NCBI GenBank assembly: GCA_964482585.1
Contig: CAYZYO010000002.1
Coordinates: forward strand, 1 to 38,549
Direction of reading: 5' to 3'
Origin: CAYZYO01 sp964482585
Lineage (GTDB): Bacteria > Bacillota > Syntrophomonadia > Syntrophomonadales > Syntrophomonadaceae
Length of the DNA: 38,549 bases
Shown here: positions 26,240-34,699 of the stretch, piece by piece
How positions within the stretch are numbered: position 1 is the first letter of the stretch
Layout: the number at the start of each line of letters is the position of its first letter
The notes under the pieces: model-generated
The model's database searches: none
What the model was told of the DNA's origin: nothing
The model's input: the letters and a program-made list of their open reading frames with translations, nothing else
Translations under genes and position numbers: made by a program

Positions 26240-26251
26240 CTCCCCCTCCTT
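26240..26251 (-). promoter_or_regulatory. Shine-Dalgarno site for the deacetylase gene
   Basis: AAGGAGGGGGAG on the minus strand. The AGGAGG core is 10 bases from the AUC codon at 26232-26234, and no canonical start exists nearby in the frame of the conserved protein. Confidence 0.6.
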
Positions 26252-26327
26252 CAAATTTTGGCTCCAGATTTACTATTTCATGATTATAAAATTATTGGAC
26301 ACTGCCTAAACCAACCTGCCAACCAGC

Positions 26328-26632
26328 CGGAGACTGAAGTCTCCTCTATGGTATAAGATGTATAAATACTACTTTTCGCTGTGGAACCTACCATGCCTGC
26401 AAGGCACTGCACCGTATCTTATGCCGTAGAGACGACTTCATCCTATGCCGTAGAGACGACTTCATCCTATGCCGTAGAGGCGACTTCAGTCGCCGGCTAG
26501 GCGCAATCCAGGATTAAAGGGCAACGACTGAAGTCACCTCTACGATTCTATCCGGTTGCTCCTGCTTTACCAAAACGACAGTGCGTGGCCAACTTATATA
26601 AGTAAGGTGACTGCGTTAAGCATTTATTTTCT
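26328..26632 (+). repeat. Large dispersed repeat, copy 3 (partial, rearranged)
   Basis: From 26416 it aligns with copy 1: ACCGTATCTTATG, the inverted palindrome pair (26473-26544, imperfect), TTCTATCCGGT, and TAAGTAAGGTGACTGCGTTAAGCATTT. The CACAGAT segment is absent. An extra palindrome (GGAGACTGAAGTCTCC) is at 26330-26347. It occupies the spacer 26235-26778. Confidence 0.75.
26421..26468. repeat. Tandem 24-bp duplication
   Basis: Two identical 24-base units beginning ATGCCGTAGAGACGACTTCA, followed by a third that diverges after about 20 bases into the palindrome arm. This looks like local expansion of one arm of the repeat. Confidence 0.8.
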
Positions 26633-26706
26633 TACTAATCAATTCTTTTAATAGATATTCTAAAACCAACTATACTATTCAGCATTTTCTCCCTGGTAAA
26701 CAAAAA

Positions 26707-26741
26707 TAAAATCCGGAATCTTTATAAGAATTCCGGGTTTT
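26707..26741 (-). terminator. Terminator after the rnc-radical SAM operon
   Basis: The stem CCGGAAT/ATTCCGG, extended by AAAATC..GGGTTTT, lies about 40 bases past the radical SAM stop. T-rich stretches flank it on both sides; on the minus strand ATTTTATTTTTG follows. Confidence 0.7.
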
Positions 26742-26778
26742 ATATTTTTTACTTATTCATCCCCGGGCAAAATTTTCA

Positions 26779-27873
26779 CTAATTTTGACAACAGCTATGA
26801 ATAAAATCTAACCGGCTGCTGCTTGCCTGTGGTAAAATACTATTGATCTTACTTACCCCCAGCCAATCTCTTTTAATACCGGTAGCTTTTTTTAGGTAAA
26901 TATTATTTAGATTAAATACATTTTTTAGATAGAGTATATTGGATCTTTTGCTGCCGATCATTTTTGAAATGTCTTTTTCGTGTACATATAGATTTACACT
27001 TTTTTGAGTTTTAACCGTATTAAAATAGTCTTGTATTAGTTTTTTAGCCTGCTGCTTAAAAATCTCCTGTTCTACTAGTTCTCCAAAACTGGGATGGTAT
27101 GGTCCAGCAATTACGGTCCCAGCTTGCTGTAAATCTTCGCTTGGCTGCAGGCCCATGCGTATTACATTAATCTCTTCCTTTTGAAACATTAAAAACAGGT
27201 CTTTAGCAAGAGTTATTGCCTCCTGCAGAGTCAAAGGCTTATATTGTCCCCGGTGAAACATTTTTTCTAGAACGGTACCGGTTATTACCAGGGTTGGATA
27301 AATCCTTACCATATCCGGTTTTAAAGAAATCACCGTATTCGTCGTTTCTTTAGCCAGGGAATAATCGTCACCTGGCAGCCCTATCATTAATTGAATCCCC
27401 AGTCTAAACCCCTGCTTTTTTATCAGATGACAAGCTTTAAAAACATCTTCAGCCCGGTAGCCACGTTTTGAGGTTTTTAAAACTTCATCATTAAGTGACT
27501 GTACTCCTAATTCTATAGTCTTTACTCCCCGTTTTTCTAGAAATGTCAGTATGTTTAAGTCAATAAAATCCGGTCGGGTAGATATTCTAATACTATCTAT
27601 ACGACCCTTTTCTATATAAGGATTTACTGCTGAAAGATATTCTTCCTGTAGTTTTCTTTCAATAGCAGTGAAATTCCCTCCAAAAAAAGCTAATTCCACT
27701 TCTCCGGCATTTACCGGTATAGTAGATAGATGCTTTTCAATAATTTTTACCACATCGTCAATATCTGGTATCTTTTCCTGGGAAGCAATTTTTTGTTGAT
27801 TGCAAAAAATACATTTAAAAGGGCACCCCAGATGAGGTATAAAAACTGGAATATTATAATGCTTCATTGTCAC
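26779..27873 (-). CDS. Elp3-like radical SAM protein
   Basis: 364 residues. The cluster motif is CPFKCIFC (Cys17, 21, 24). GGNFTAI, STRPDFID and ELGVQSL are typical of the Elp3/YhcC-like radical SAM core. There is no acetyltransferase domain, so it is not a full tRNA-modifying Elp3. It lies 9 bases after rnc; in many clostridia a gene of this kind sits between rnc and smc, but smc is not present here. Start: GTG 27873 with AAGGG upstream, or ATG 27867. Confidence 0.85.
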   Translation of the reverse strand: MTMKHYNIPVFIPHLGCPFKCIFCNQQKIASQEKIPDIDDVVKIIEKHLSTIPVNAGEVELAFFGGNFTAIERKLQEEYLSAVNPYIEKGRIDSIRISTRPDFIDLNILTFLEKRGVKTIELGVQSLNDEVLKTSKRGYRAEDVFKACHLIKKQGFRLGIQLMIGLPGDDYSLAKETTNTVISLKPDMVRIYPTLVITGTVLEKMFHRGQYKPLTLQEAITLAKDLFLMFQKEEINVIRMGLQPSEDLQQAGTVIAGPYHPSFGELVEQEIFKQQAKKLIQDYFNTVKTQKSVNLYVHEKDISKMIGSKRSNILYLKNVFNLNNIYLKKATGIKRDWLGVSKINSILPQASSSRLDFIHSCCQN

Positions 27874-27882
27874 AGCTTCCCT

Positions 27883-28590
27883 TCAAAAATCATCCTTGTC
27901 CGACAAAAGACTATTCTTTATTACCTCTTCCGCAGCGTTTTGTTCTGCCTCCTTTTTGCTTTTCCCTTTACCGGTAGCTAATAATCGTTCTCGGTAAAAA
28001 ACTCCGGCAATAAATGTCTTGGAATGGGCAGGTCCACTTTCATTGACAATGGTATAGGTTACATTTTCTTTGCTCTTAGCCTGTACAATTTCCTGAAGTT
28101 TAGATTTATAGTCATAGTAATCTCCACTGGCAGTCTCTTTAATAAACTCCTCCAGATGCTCCAATATAAAATGCTTAGCTGAGTCATAGCCTTGATCAAG
28201 ATATATTGCTCCAATAACAGCTTCTACTGTATCAGCAAGAATTGACTTCCTTTTTCTTCCCCCGGACATTTCTTCGCCTTTTCCTAGCAGTAGATAATCT
28301 CCCATATTTATTCTTCTGGCAACATTTACCAGGGCTTTTTCACATACAACTCTGGCCCTGATTTTGGTTAATTCCCCTTCAGCCTTCTGACAATAATTAT
28401 TGTACAGGTATTCAGCAACTACAAAGTTTAGTACTGCATCACCTAGAAATTCTAACCTCTGATTATTATTGGTGACGCTGTGTTCCTGGGCATACGATGG
28501 ATGAGTTAGGGCCATATTTATCAGTTCATCCTGTTTAAATGTTAACCGGTTATCTATTAGGAATTGTTTAGCGGTCTTTTGGTTATTCAT
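27883..28590 (-). CDS. rnc: Ribonuclease III
   Basis: 235 residues. It cleaves double-stranded RNA in rRNA processing and regulation. The signature NNQRLEFLGDAVLNFV is present in the N-terminal endonuclease domain. The second acidic cluster is ADTVEAVIGAIYLDQG. A C-terminal double-stranded-RNA-binding domain follows (YKSKLQEIVQAK..GKGKSKKEAEQNAAEEVI). The start overlaps the acpP stop by 8 bases, so translation is coupled. Confidence 0.96.
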   Translation of the reverse strand: MNNQKTAKQFLIDNRLTFKQDELINMALTHPSYAQEHSVTNNNQRLEFLGDAVLNFVVAEYLYNNYCQKAEGELTKIRARVVCEKALVNVARRINMGDYLLLGKGEEMSGGRKRKSILADTVEAVIGAIYLDQGYDSAKHFILEHLEEFIKETASGDYYDYKSKLQEIVQAKSKENVTYTIVNESGPAHSKTFIAGVFYRERLLATGKGKSKKEAEQNAAEEVIKNSLLSDKDDF

Positions 28591-28831
28591 TTTTTACCTG
28601 CTTTAAGTATTTGTAAAGAGCACTGATGAGAGATCCTACTGTAGTATAATTTTCCATGTCCTCTTCGGGAAATTCAACATCATAATTATCTTCAAGAGCC
28701 ATTATCATTTCTACTAAGTCTATGGAATCAGCATCCAAATGTTCAAAAGTAGTCTCCATTGTTATATCTTCCGGCTCGATATCTAATTGTTTTGCCAGAA
28801 TACTAACAGCTAAATCAAAAATTTCTTCCAT
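28583..28831 (-). CDS. acpP: Acyl carrier protein
   Basis: 82 residues and acidic. The phosphopantetheine site is DADSIDLVE with Ser36 (DSI instead of the commoner DSL), followed by the recognition helix. It carries acyl chains for fatty acid synthesis. I chose ATG 28831, with GGAGG about 7 bases upstream; the longer frame to 28954 is unsupported. It follows plsX directly with no fab genes between. Confidence 0.93.
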   Translation of the reverse strand: MEEIFDLAVSILAKQLDIEPEDITMETTFEHLDADSIDLVEMIMALEDNYDVEFPEEDMENYTTVGSLISALYKYLKQVKNE

Positions 28832-28982
28832 AAACATTCCTCCACTAATTAGATTTAGATAATATAGTTGATAGAAAATAGCAAACTGTTTCTCATATTT
28901 TCTCATATAATTCTGTGCAGCCCAACTCATAATAATATTTTCAAAATAGGCCACAACCTATCTCATTATATGTTTTCCGGTT

Positions 28983-29939
28983 TTAAGTAGTTTTTGCTAA
29001 TTCTATCTCCTGCATCTGGACTATCTTATTTCTTACGCATTCTTCGGCTATACCAACACCATTAAAAACAGCTTCTCTCTTAGAGCTGCCGTGACATACT
29101 ATGCTTACCCCTTTCACTCCTAAAAGAGGAGCCCCACCGACACTTCTATAGTCCCAGGACTTAAAGGCGGCCGGGGTTTTTCCTAATTCCCTGGTAATAA
29201 CTGAGGCCATAAAAAGAGCCATACCTTCAATCGTTTTCAATAATACATTCCCGGTAAAACCATCACATACTATCACATCACTTATACCGGTGAATATATC
29301 TCGGCCTTCAATATTGCCGATAAAATTAAGGTTGTCTTGCTCCTGCAGCAGTTTGTAGGTCTCTATATTGAGGCTGTTTCCCTTTGTTTCTTCTTCCCCG
29401 TTATTTAATAATGCTATTTTGGGATTGTCTATTCCTAGAGAAATAGCAGCATATACTTTTCCTAAAACAGCAAACTGCAACAGCTGCCTGGCTTTACAAT
29501 CAACATTAGCTCCTACATCAATTAATAGCGAATGCTTTCCACCAGTATTAGGTATTGCAGCCACAATCGGTGGCCGCTCTACTCCTTCGACTCTTCCCAG
29601 AATAAAAATTGCTGCTGCCAATTGGGCTCCGGTACTTCCGCAGGAAACCAAAGCATCAGCTTGATTCTCTTTAACCAGTTTATTTGCTACCACTATTGAC
29701 GCATTTTTCTTCTTACGGATAGCTGTTGCCGGTGCTTCATCCATACCGATAACATCAGGTGCTTCAATAATCTGTATTTGGGAAGGCTTATAACTATACT
29801 GCTTAAGTTCCCTATGAATGAGCTCTGGATTACCTACCAGTAATATCTGGGATTCATTCTTTTCAGTCCACTGTAACGCACCAGCAATTATTTCTGAAGG
29901 TGCATAGTCACCTCCCATGACATCTACTGCTATTTTCAT
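28983..29939 (-). CDS. plsX: Phosphate acyltransferase PlsX
   Basis: About 318 residues. It converts acyl-ACP to acyl-phosphate for phospholipid synthesis. The N-terminus KIAVDVMGGDYAP and the later EAPDVIGMDEAPA, VSCGSTGA and IVCDGFTGNVLLK are family hallmarks. ATG 29939 follows AAGGAGGAG; the 13 extra codons upstream are not needed. No fapR gene or obvious FapR operator is seen upstream. Confidence 0.95.
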   Translation of the reverse strand: MKIAVDVMGGDYAPSEIIAGALQWTEKNESQILLVGNPELIHRELKQYSYKPSQIQIIEAPDVIGMDEAPATAIRKKKNASIVVANKLVKENQADALVSCGSTGAQLAAAIFILGRVEGVERPPIVAAIPNTGGKHSLLIDVGANVDCKARQLLQFAVLGKVYAAISLGIDNPKIALLNNGEEETKGNSLNIETYKLLQEQDNLNFIGNIEGRDIFTGISDVIVCDGFTGNVLLKTIEGMALFMASVITRELGKTPAAFKSWDYRSVGGAPLLGVKGVSIVCHGSSKREAVFNGVGIAEECVRNKIVQMQEIELAKTT

Positions 29940-30008
29940 AAAACTCCTCCTTAGAATAGAGCTTAATCCACTAACCATAGAACCTCTTTACAATCTTAGG
30001 TTAATAAA

Positions 30009-30055
30009 CAAAAAGTAAGCTAACAGTCTCTAATGACCAAATACCTTACTTTTTG
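30009..30055 (-). terminator. Hairpin between rpmF and plsX
   Basis: The perfect 11-bp arms CAAAAAGTAAG and CTTACTTTTTG are separated by 25 bases. The T-run in the arm gives a terminator-like shape on both strands. It may reduce read-through from rpmF into plsX. Confidence 0.55.
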
Positions 30056-30069
30056 ACCAACAGTCTTTA

Positions 30070-30243
30070 TTAAACAACAACATTTTTGCCTTTATAATAC
30101 CCACAATTTAAACATGCGCGATGTGGCATTTTTAACTCATGACATTGCGGACACTCAACAAGTCCTGGTTTGTCAATCTTCAGCCATTGGGAACGCCGCT
30201 TATTTTTGCGGGCATGTGATTGTCTTCTCTTGGGAACCCCCAT
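30070..30243 (-). CDS. rpmF: Ribosomal protein L32
   Basis: 57 residues. The start GVPKRRQSHARKNKRRSQW is the L32 signature, and the four Cys of the zinc site are in CPQC and CLNC. AAGGAGG precedes ATG 30243. It lies 5 bases after the yceD-family gene, the usual arrangement. Confidence 0.96.
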   Translation of the reverse strand: MGVPKRRQSHARKNKRRSQWLKIDKPGLVECPQCHELKMPHRACLNCGYYKGKNVVV

Positions 30244-30248
30244 GAATA

Positions 30249-30761
30249 TTACCTCCTTCCCTGATTGAAATCTTTTAGTTTTTCCCACCTGGGGTCAATA
30301 TTATCCTTTTTACAATGACATTGGCTTAAATTTTTGTTTGTTCCACATATAGGACAAAGCCCCTTGCAATTGTCGCTGCACAGTGGTACCAGAGGTATCT
30401 CCGAATAAATAACCCCATCAATATAAGGTAGAATATCAACCTCGTTTTCTTTTATAATAATAAAATCTCTATCCTTAAACTCATTTTCATAGCTGCTATC
30501 AATCATTGTAACATAAAAATCAGTATTAATAGGATAGGGTATTTCATCAATACACCTTGAACAGTATAATTGAAGAACCGTATTAATGCTGCCATTAATT
30601 TCAAATATCTTGCCCGTATTATGAACCACTAAATCAACCTTTATCAGTTCTAGAAACTTACCGCCAATTTCCCGTAAAAGTTCATCGTTACCTGGTTCTT
30701 CAAAATGAAATAATACTTCTTTCTTCAGATGAGTTTCTAAACTTTTCAGGTCTATTTTCAT
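30249..30761 (-). CDS. YceD/YlbN (DUF177) family protein
   Basis: About 170 residues. Members typically sit upstream of rpmF and are linked to 23S rRNA or large-subunit maturation. CSRC in the middle and the cluster CSDNCKGLCPICG near the C-terminus suggest zinc binding. I chose ATG 30761 after GAGGTG; the upstream ATG 30785 overlaps this site. In Bacillus subtilis the equivalent is ylbN. Confidence 0.9.
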   Translation of the reverse strand: MKIDLKSLETHLKKEVLFHFEEPGNDELLREIGGKFLELIKVDLVVHNTGKIFEINGSINTVLQLYCSRCIDEIPYPINTDFYVTMIDSSYENEFKDRDFIIIKENEVDILPYIDGVIYSEIPLVPLCSDNCKGLCPICGTNKNLSQCHCKKDNIDPRWEKLKDFNQGRR

Positions 30762-30879
30762 TAAAAACACCTCATAAAAATACAAGATTAATTATATTAT
30801 TCAATTGTTATTATTGTCAACATATGTGCCTTTATACAAAGGGAAACCAATTCTTATCCAATTGAGAATTTGCCTAATA

Positions 30880-30970
30880 GCAATTTCATATCATTAAAAC
30901 TCTTGCATGTGTAGAGGAGACTTTTGTGTGTCCGGCTTGAATCCTCTAGTTAAATTGACATGGTGATTCA
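30880..30970 (-). repeat. Dispersed repeat family 2, copy 3 (inverted, decayed)
   Basis: Its reverse complement carries TTCAAGCCGGA, AAAGTCTCCTCTACACATG and CAAGAGTTTTAATGATAT, matching copies at 13172 and 37500. It lies between the ackA terminator and the yceD promoter region. Confidence 0.55.
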
Positions 30971-30971
30971 A

Positions 30972-31004
30972 TTAATAAGGCGGGGCTAAACCCCGCCTTA
31001 TTAA
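30972..31004 (-). terminator. Terminator of pta-ackA
   Basis: A 14-bp perfect stem, TTAATAAGGCGGGG with CCCCGCCTTATTAA, and a 5-base loop, 10 bases past the ackA stop. The T-tract is weak, but the stem is very stable. Confidence 0.8.
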
Positions 31005-31014
31005 AGCAGTATTC

Positions 31015-32208
31015 TTATTGTGCCAACCGGTAAGTATCTTTTGCAATAACTAGTTCCTCATTGGTTGGAATGACAAATATTCTTACCTTTGAATCTTCGG
31101 CTGCTACATCAACTTCTTTGCCTCTAACTTTATTCTTCTCGGCATTTATTTTAATTCCTAGATAATCCAGGCCGCTACAGATGTTCTCACGAATATCTAT
31201 AGCATTTTCACCAACACCTGCAGTAAATACTAAGCAATCACAACCATTTAATTGGGCAATGTAGTTGCCGATGTAACCCTTTACTCTATTATAATATACG
31301 TCAAGTGCTATCTGGGCTCTCTCATTTCCTGATGCAGCTGCTTCGAGAACATCTCTAAGATCATTGGATACTCCAGATAATCCTAACATGCCCGATTTCT
31401 TGTTAAAGTAATTATTGGCTTCAGTGCTGTTTAATCCAAGTTTTTCCATAAGGAAGAAAACTATCGCCGGGTCAATATCTCCTGACCTGGTACCCATTAC
31501 CAGACCTTCTAATGGTGTAAAGCCCATGGATGTATCTACTACTTTTCCATCCTTTATTGCGGTCATACTGGCACCATTACCCAGGTGTAGAGTAATTATC
31601 TTACAGTCTTCAAAAGGCTTGTCTAGCAGTTCCGATGCCCGGTGAGAAACATAGTAGTGGGAAGTCCCATGAAAACCATATCTCCTCACCCTGAAATTCT
31701 CATATACTTCATATGGAAGAGCATACATAAAATTAGCAGGTTCCATAGTTTGATGGAAAGCAGTATCAAAAACTGCTACATGCGGAACATTTGGCATAAG
31801 CTCCTGACAGGCATCAATCCCCATAAGGTTTGGTGGATTGTGTAAAGGAGCTATATCAAAACAATCTCTAATAACCTTCTTAACATTATCATTAATTACC
31901 ACTGATTCAGCAAAACTTTCTCCCCCATGAACAACCCGATGCCCTACGGCACCAATTTCGTCCATACTCTTTACAACACCATATTCTTCGTTTACCAAGA
32001 CATCTAATACTAATTTCATCCCTGCTGTATGATCCGGTAAATCCTTCTTAATTAATACCTCATCTTTACCCTTGGGTTCATGTTTAAGAGTAGTACCGGG
32101 AATACCTACCCTATCTAATAACCCTACCGCCAGAACTGACTCATCCTTCATATCTACTACTTGGTATTTAATGGATGAGCTCCCAGCATTCACTACCAGA
32201 ACAATCAT
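31015..32208 (-). CDS. ackA: Acetate kinase
   Basis: 397 residues. It forms ATP and acetate from acetyl phosphate. VLVVNAGSSSIKY at the N-terminus, HRVVHGGE, RYGFHGTSH, HLGNGAS and FTAGVGENA are the conserved ASKHA and kinase motifs. ATG 32208 is chosen, 9 bases after GGAGGT. It follows pta by about 60 bases in a typical pta-ackA operon. Confidence 0.97.
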   Translation of the reverse strand: MIVLVVNAGSSSIKYQVVDMKDESVLAVGLLDRVGIPGTTLKHEPKGKDEVLIKKDLPDHTAGMKLVLDVLVNEEYGVVKSMDEIGAVGHRVVHGGESFAESVVINDNVKKVIRDCFDIAPLHNPPNLMGIDACQELMPNVPHVAVFDTAFHQTMEPANFMYALPYEVYENFRVRRYGFHGTSHYYVSHRASELLDKPFEDCKIITLHLGNGASMTAIKDGKVVDTSMGFTPLEGLVMGTRSGDIDPAIVFFLMEKLGLNSTEANNYFNKKSGMLGLSGVSNDLRDVLEAAASGNERAQIALDVYYNRVKGYIGNYIAQLNGCDCLVFTAGVGENAIDIRENICSGLDYLGIKINAEKNKVRGKEVDVAAEDSKVRIFVIPTNEELVIAKDTYRLAQ

Positions 32209-32271
32209 TACAAACATACCTCCTCAAATTTTTAATTCAGGCATAAGAGTTAATTCTTTTCCCTAACCTGC

Positions 32272-33264
32272 TTATGCTTTCACCGCTGTTAAAGCTACAA
32301 CATTAACTATGTCTTCTACGCTGCAGCCTCTTGATAGGTCATTAACCGGCTTAGCTATTCCCTGTAATACTGGTCCAATAGCCTCTGCCTTAGCAGTTCT
32401 CTGAACAATTTTGTATCCGATATTTCCAGACTGAATATCCGGGAATATCAGTACATTACAATCACCTGCTACCGGACTGCCAGGTGCTTTAGAGGAACCA
32501 ACCTTCGGTACAATAGCTGCATCTAACTGGAATTCCCCATCAACCTTAAGCTCTGGAAATCTTTCCTTAGCAATATTAGTAGCCTCTACAACTTTGTCCA
32601 CTAATTCATGATTAGCACTGCCTTTAGTGGAAAAAGAAAGCATACCCACTTTGGGATCACTCATTCCACATATGTCTACTGCAGTACCTACTGACGCTTT
32701 AGCAAATTCAGCCATTTCAGCTGCAGTAGGATTAATAGTTACTGCACAGTCAGCAAAAACAAAAAGACCATTATCCCCAAATTCACAGTTAGGAACAATC
32801 ATAATAAAGGCACCGGAAACAGCAGATATACCAGGGGCCGTCTTAATTATCTGCAATGCTGGTCTTAACACATTGCCTGTAGTATTTTCCGCACCTGCTA
32901 CTTCACCATCAGCCTTATCCATTTTCACCATCATGGAAGCAAAAAACAAGGGGTCTAACATGGTTGCTTTGGCTTTATCCAGATCAATCCCTTTTGCCTT
33001 ACGCATTTCATAAAAGGCCTGGACAAAGTCATCAAAATATGGGGCTTTAGCTGGATCTACGATTTCGGCTCCCGATATGTCAGCTCCTATCTTGGTTGCT
33101 AGTCCCTTGATTTCACTCTCGTTCCCAATTAGAATGGGATTAGCTATCTTATTATCAACAATTCCTTTGATAGCCTGGAGAGTCCTTTCCTCTGTCCCCT
33201 CAGGAAGAACTATTGAATTTCCTTTTTTGGCGGCTTTTTCTCGTATTTCTACTAATAAACTCAT
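32272..33264 (-). CDS. pta: Phosphate acetyltransferase
   Basis: 330 residues, the short form without an N-terminal regulatory domain. It converts acetyl-CoA and phosphate to acetyl phosphate. IVLPEGTEERTLQA, AGAENTTGNVLRPALQ, VPKVGSSKAPGSPVAGD and NVLIFPDIQSGNIGYK match the family. A GGGAGG lies before ATG 33264. It is divergent from tmcAL. Confidence 0.97.
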   Translation of the reverse strand: MSLLVEIREKAAKKGNSIVLPEGTEERTLQAIKGIVDNKIANPILIGNESEIKGLATKIGADISGAEIVDPAKAPYFDDFVQAFYEMRKAKGIDLDKAKATMLDPLFFASMMVKMDKADGEVAGAENTTGNVLRPALQIIKTAPGISAVSGAFIMIVPNCEFGDNGLFVFADCAVTINPTAAEMAEFAKASVGTAVDICGMSDPKVGMLSFSTKGSANHELVDKVVEATNIAKERFPELKVDGEFQLDAAIVPKVGSSKAPGSPVAGDCNVLIFPDIQSGNIGYKIVQRTAKAEAIGPVLQGIAKPVNDLSRGCSVEDIVNVVALTAVKA

Positions 33265-33385
33265 CCGTTAACCAACCTCCCTAAGTAGTTTGAAAATAAA
33301 TTCCTTCGTTAATTCTAGCATAACTGAAGATAATAGTGGTAGAATTTATAGTATCATTAAATAAGCACATAAGGAGTCTTATTAT

Positions 33386-34639
33386 ATGCCTGTTCTCGGT
33401 ATAGTAGCTGAATATAATCCTTTTCACAATGGTCACCAATACCTTATTGAGGAGGCTCATAAAAATAATCACTTTTCAGCAACTGTATGTGTTATGAGCG
33501 GCAGTTTCCTCCAGCGGGGTGAACCTGCTTTCTGTAATAAATGGGCCCGGGCTGAAATGGCTCTAAACTGTGGCATAGACCTGGTTATAGAACTACCATT
33601 TTTTTTAGCCGCCAGAAGTGCATTTTATTTTGCCCGTGGGGCTCTGCAACTCCTGCATAGAACCGGTGTGGTAACCCATCTTGCCTTTGGCTGTGAAAGC
33701 AATAATATTCACATGTTAAACTCCATTGCAGACATAATTGCTCATGAACCCGAACCGTATAAATCGGACTTAAAAAAACATCTAAGCCGAGGATTAAGTT
33801 TTCCTCTTGCCCGTTCCAGGTCAATCCAGCAATTTATAAGTGATAATACAAAAGAATTAAGTGATACTCTCTTGGGTCCCAACAACATTTTGGCTATTGA
33901 ATATCTGCGAGTTATCGAGCAATACAACCTTCCATTAATTCCCATTGCTATTAAACGCCATGGTTCTTCCTATCATAGCCATGAACTTTCTGACTTTGCC
34001 AGTGCAACCGCTATTCGCAAGGCTATACTTAACGGTTCTGATACAGATGAACTCAAGAAATACATGCCAACCAGCACCATAGATATCCTCAAGAGAGAAG
34101 AGCATTCTGGCCGTTGTCCAGTTTTATACGATTCTCTTGAAAAAGCAATACTAATTAAGCTGCGAACTGCTTCCGCTTCTGCCCTTAGAGAAACATATGA
34201 AATCTCAGAAGGCCTGGAGCATCGTATTAAAGAAGCAGCGAATTCCTGTGGTACCCTTTCAGAACTGAGACAATTTATAAAGTCTAAACGCTATAGTCTA
34301 ACCCGCATTAACCGGATACTGTTATATATTCTTTTCAATCTTTCAAAAAACAGTGTATGCTTATTTGATGAGTACGGACCACTATACTTACATATATTAG
34401 GATTTTCGGCAAAAGGCCAAAAAATCCTTCAAGAAATAAAAAATAAATCACATATAGAAATATTTAATCGCGGTAGTAATATAAAAGAAATTTATGTTAA
34501 GGAAAAAGACAGTACCATAGGGCAAATGTTGAGCCTAGACATCCAAACNNNNNNNNNNGTATATAATGTCCTGGTCCCCAATCCGCTTGCCAGAAAAGGC
34601 GGATCTGATTTTACAACTACCTCTATCAGATTCGACTGA
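33386..34639 (+). CDS. tmcAL: tRNA(Met) cytidine acetate ligase (YlbM), interrupted by an assembly gap
   Basis: About 417 residues. It uses ATP and acetate to make N4-acetylcytidine at the wobble base of elongator tRNA-Met. The nucleotidyltransferase motif is NPFHNGH (His14, His17). The C-terminus reads GGSDFTTTSI, close to the family end. Bases 34549-34558 are Ns, so three residues plus context are unknown; the frame is continuous across the gap as written. AAGGAG precedes ATG 33386. Its use of acetate sits suggestively beside divergent pta-ackA. Confidence 0.93.
   Translation: MPVLGIVAEYNPFHNGHQYLIEEAHKNNHFSATVCVMSGSFLQRGEPAFCNKWARAEMALNCGIDLVIELPFFLAARSAFYFARGALQLLHRTGVVTHLAFGCESNNIHMLNSIADIIAHEPEPYKSDLKKHLSRGLSFPLARSRSIQQFISDNTKELSDTLLGPNNILAIEYLRVIEQYNLPLIPIAIKRHGSSYHSHELSDFASATAIRKAILNGSDTDELKKYMPTSTIDILKREEHSGRCPVLYDSLEKAILIKLRTASASALRETYEISEGLEHRIKEAANSCGTLSELRQFIKSKRYSLTRINRILLYILFNLSKNSVCLFDEYGPLYLHILGFSAKGQKILQEIKNKSHIEIFNRGSNIKEIYVKEKDSTIGQMLSLDIQXXXXVYNVLVPNPLARKGGSDFTTTSIRFD
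34549..34558. other. Assembly gap (10 Ns)
   Basis: Ten consecutive undetermined bases within tmcAL, probably a scaffold join of nominal size. The flanking frame agrees on both sides, so the real length is near 10 or differs from it by a multiple of 3. Confidence 0.98.
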
Positions 34640-34699
34640 TTTATACCTTCTTTTTTCTACAATGTACCAATCTGTTCTCTGCTATCTCTATTTAAGGGT

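Noticed and set aside
26779..27873. Full tRNA-modifying Elp3
   Set aside because: The protein lacks a C-terminal acetyltransferase domain and is too short.
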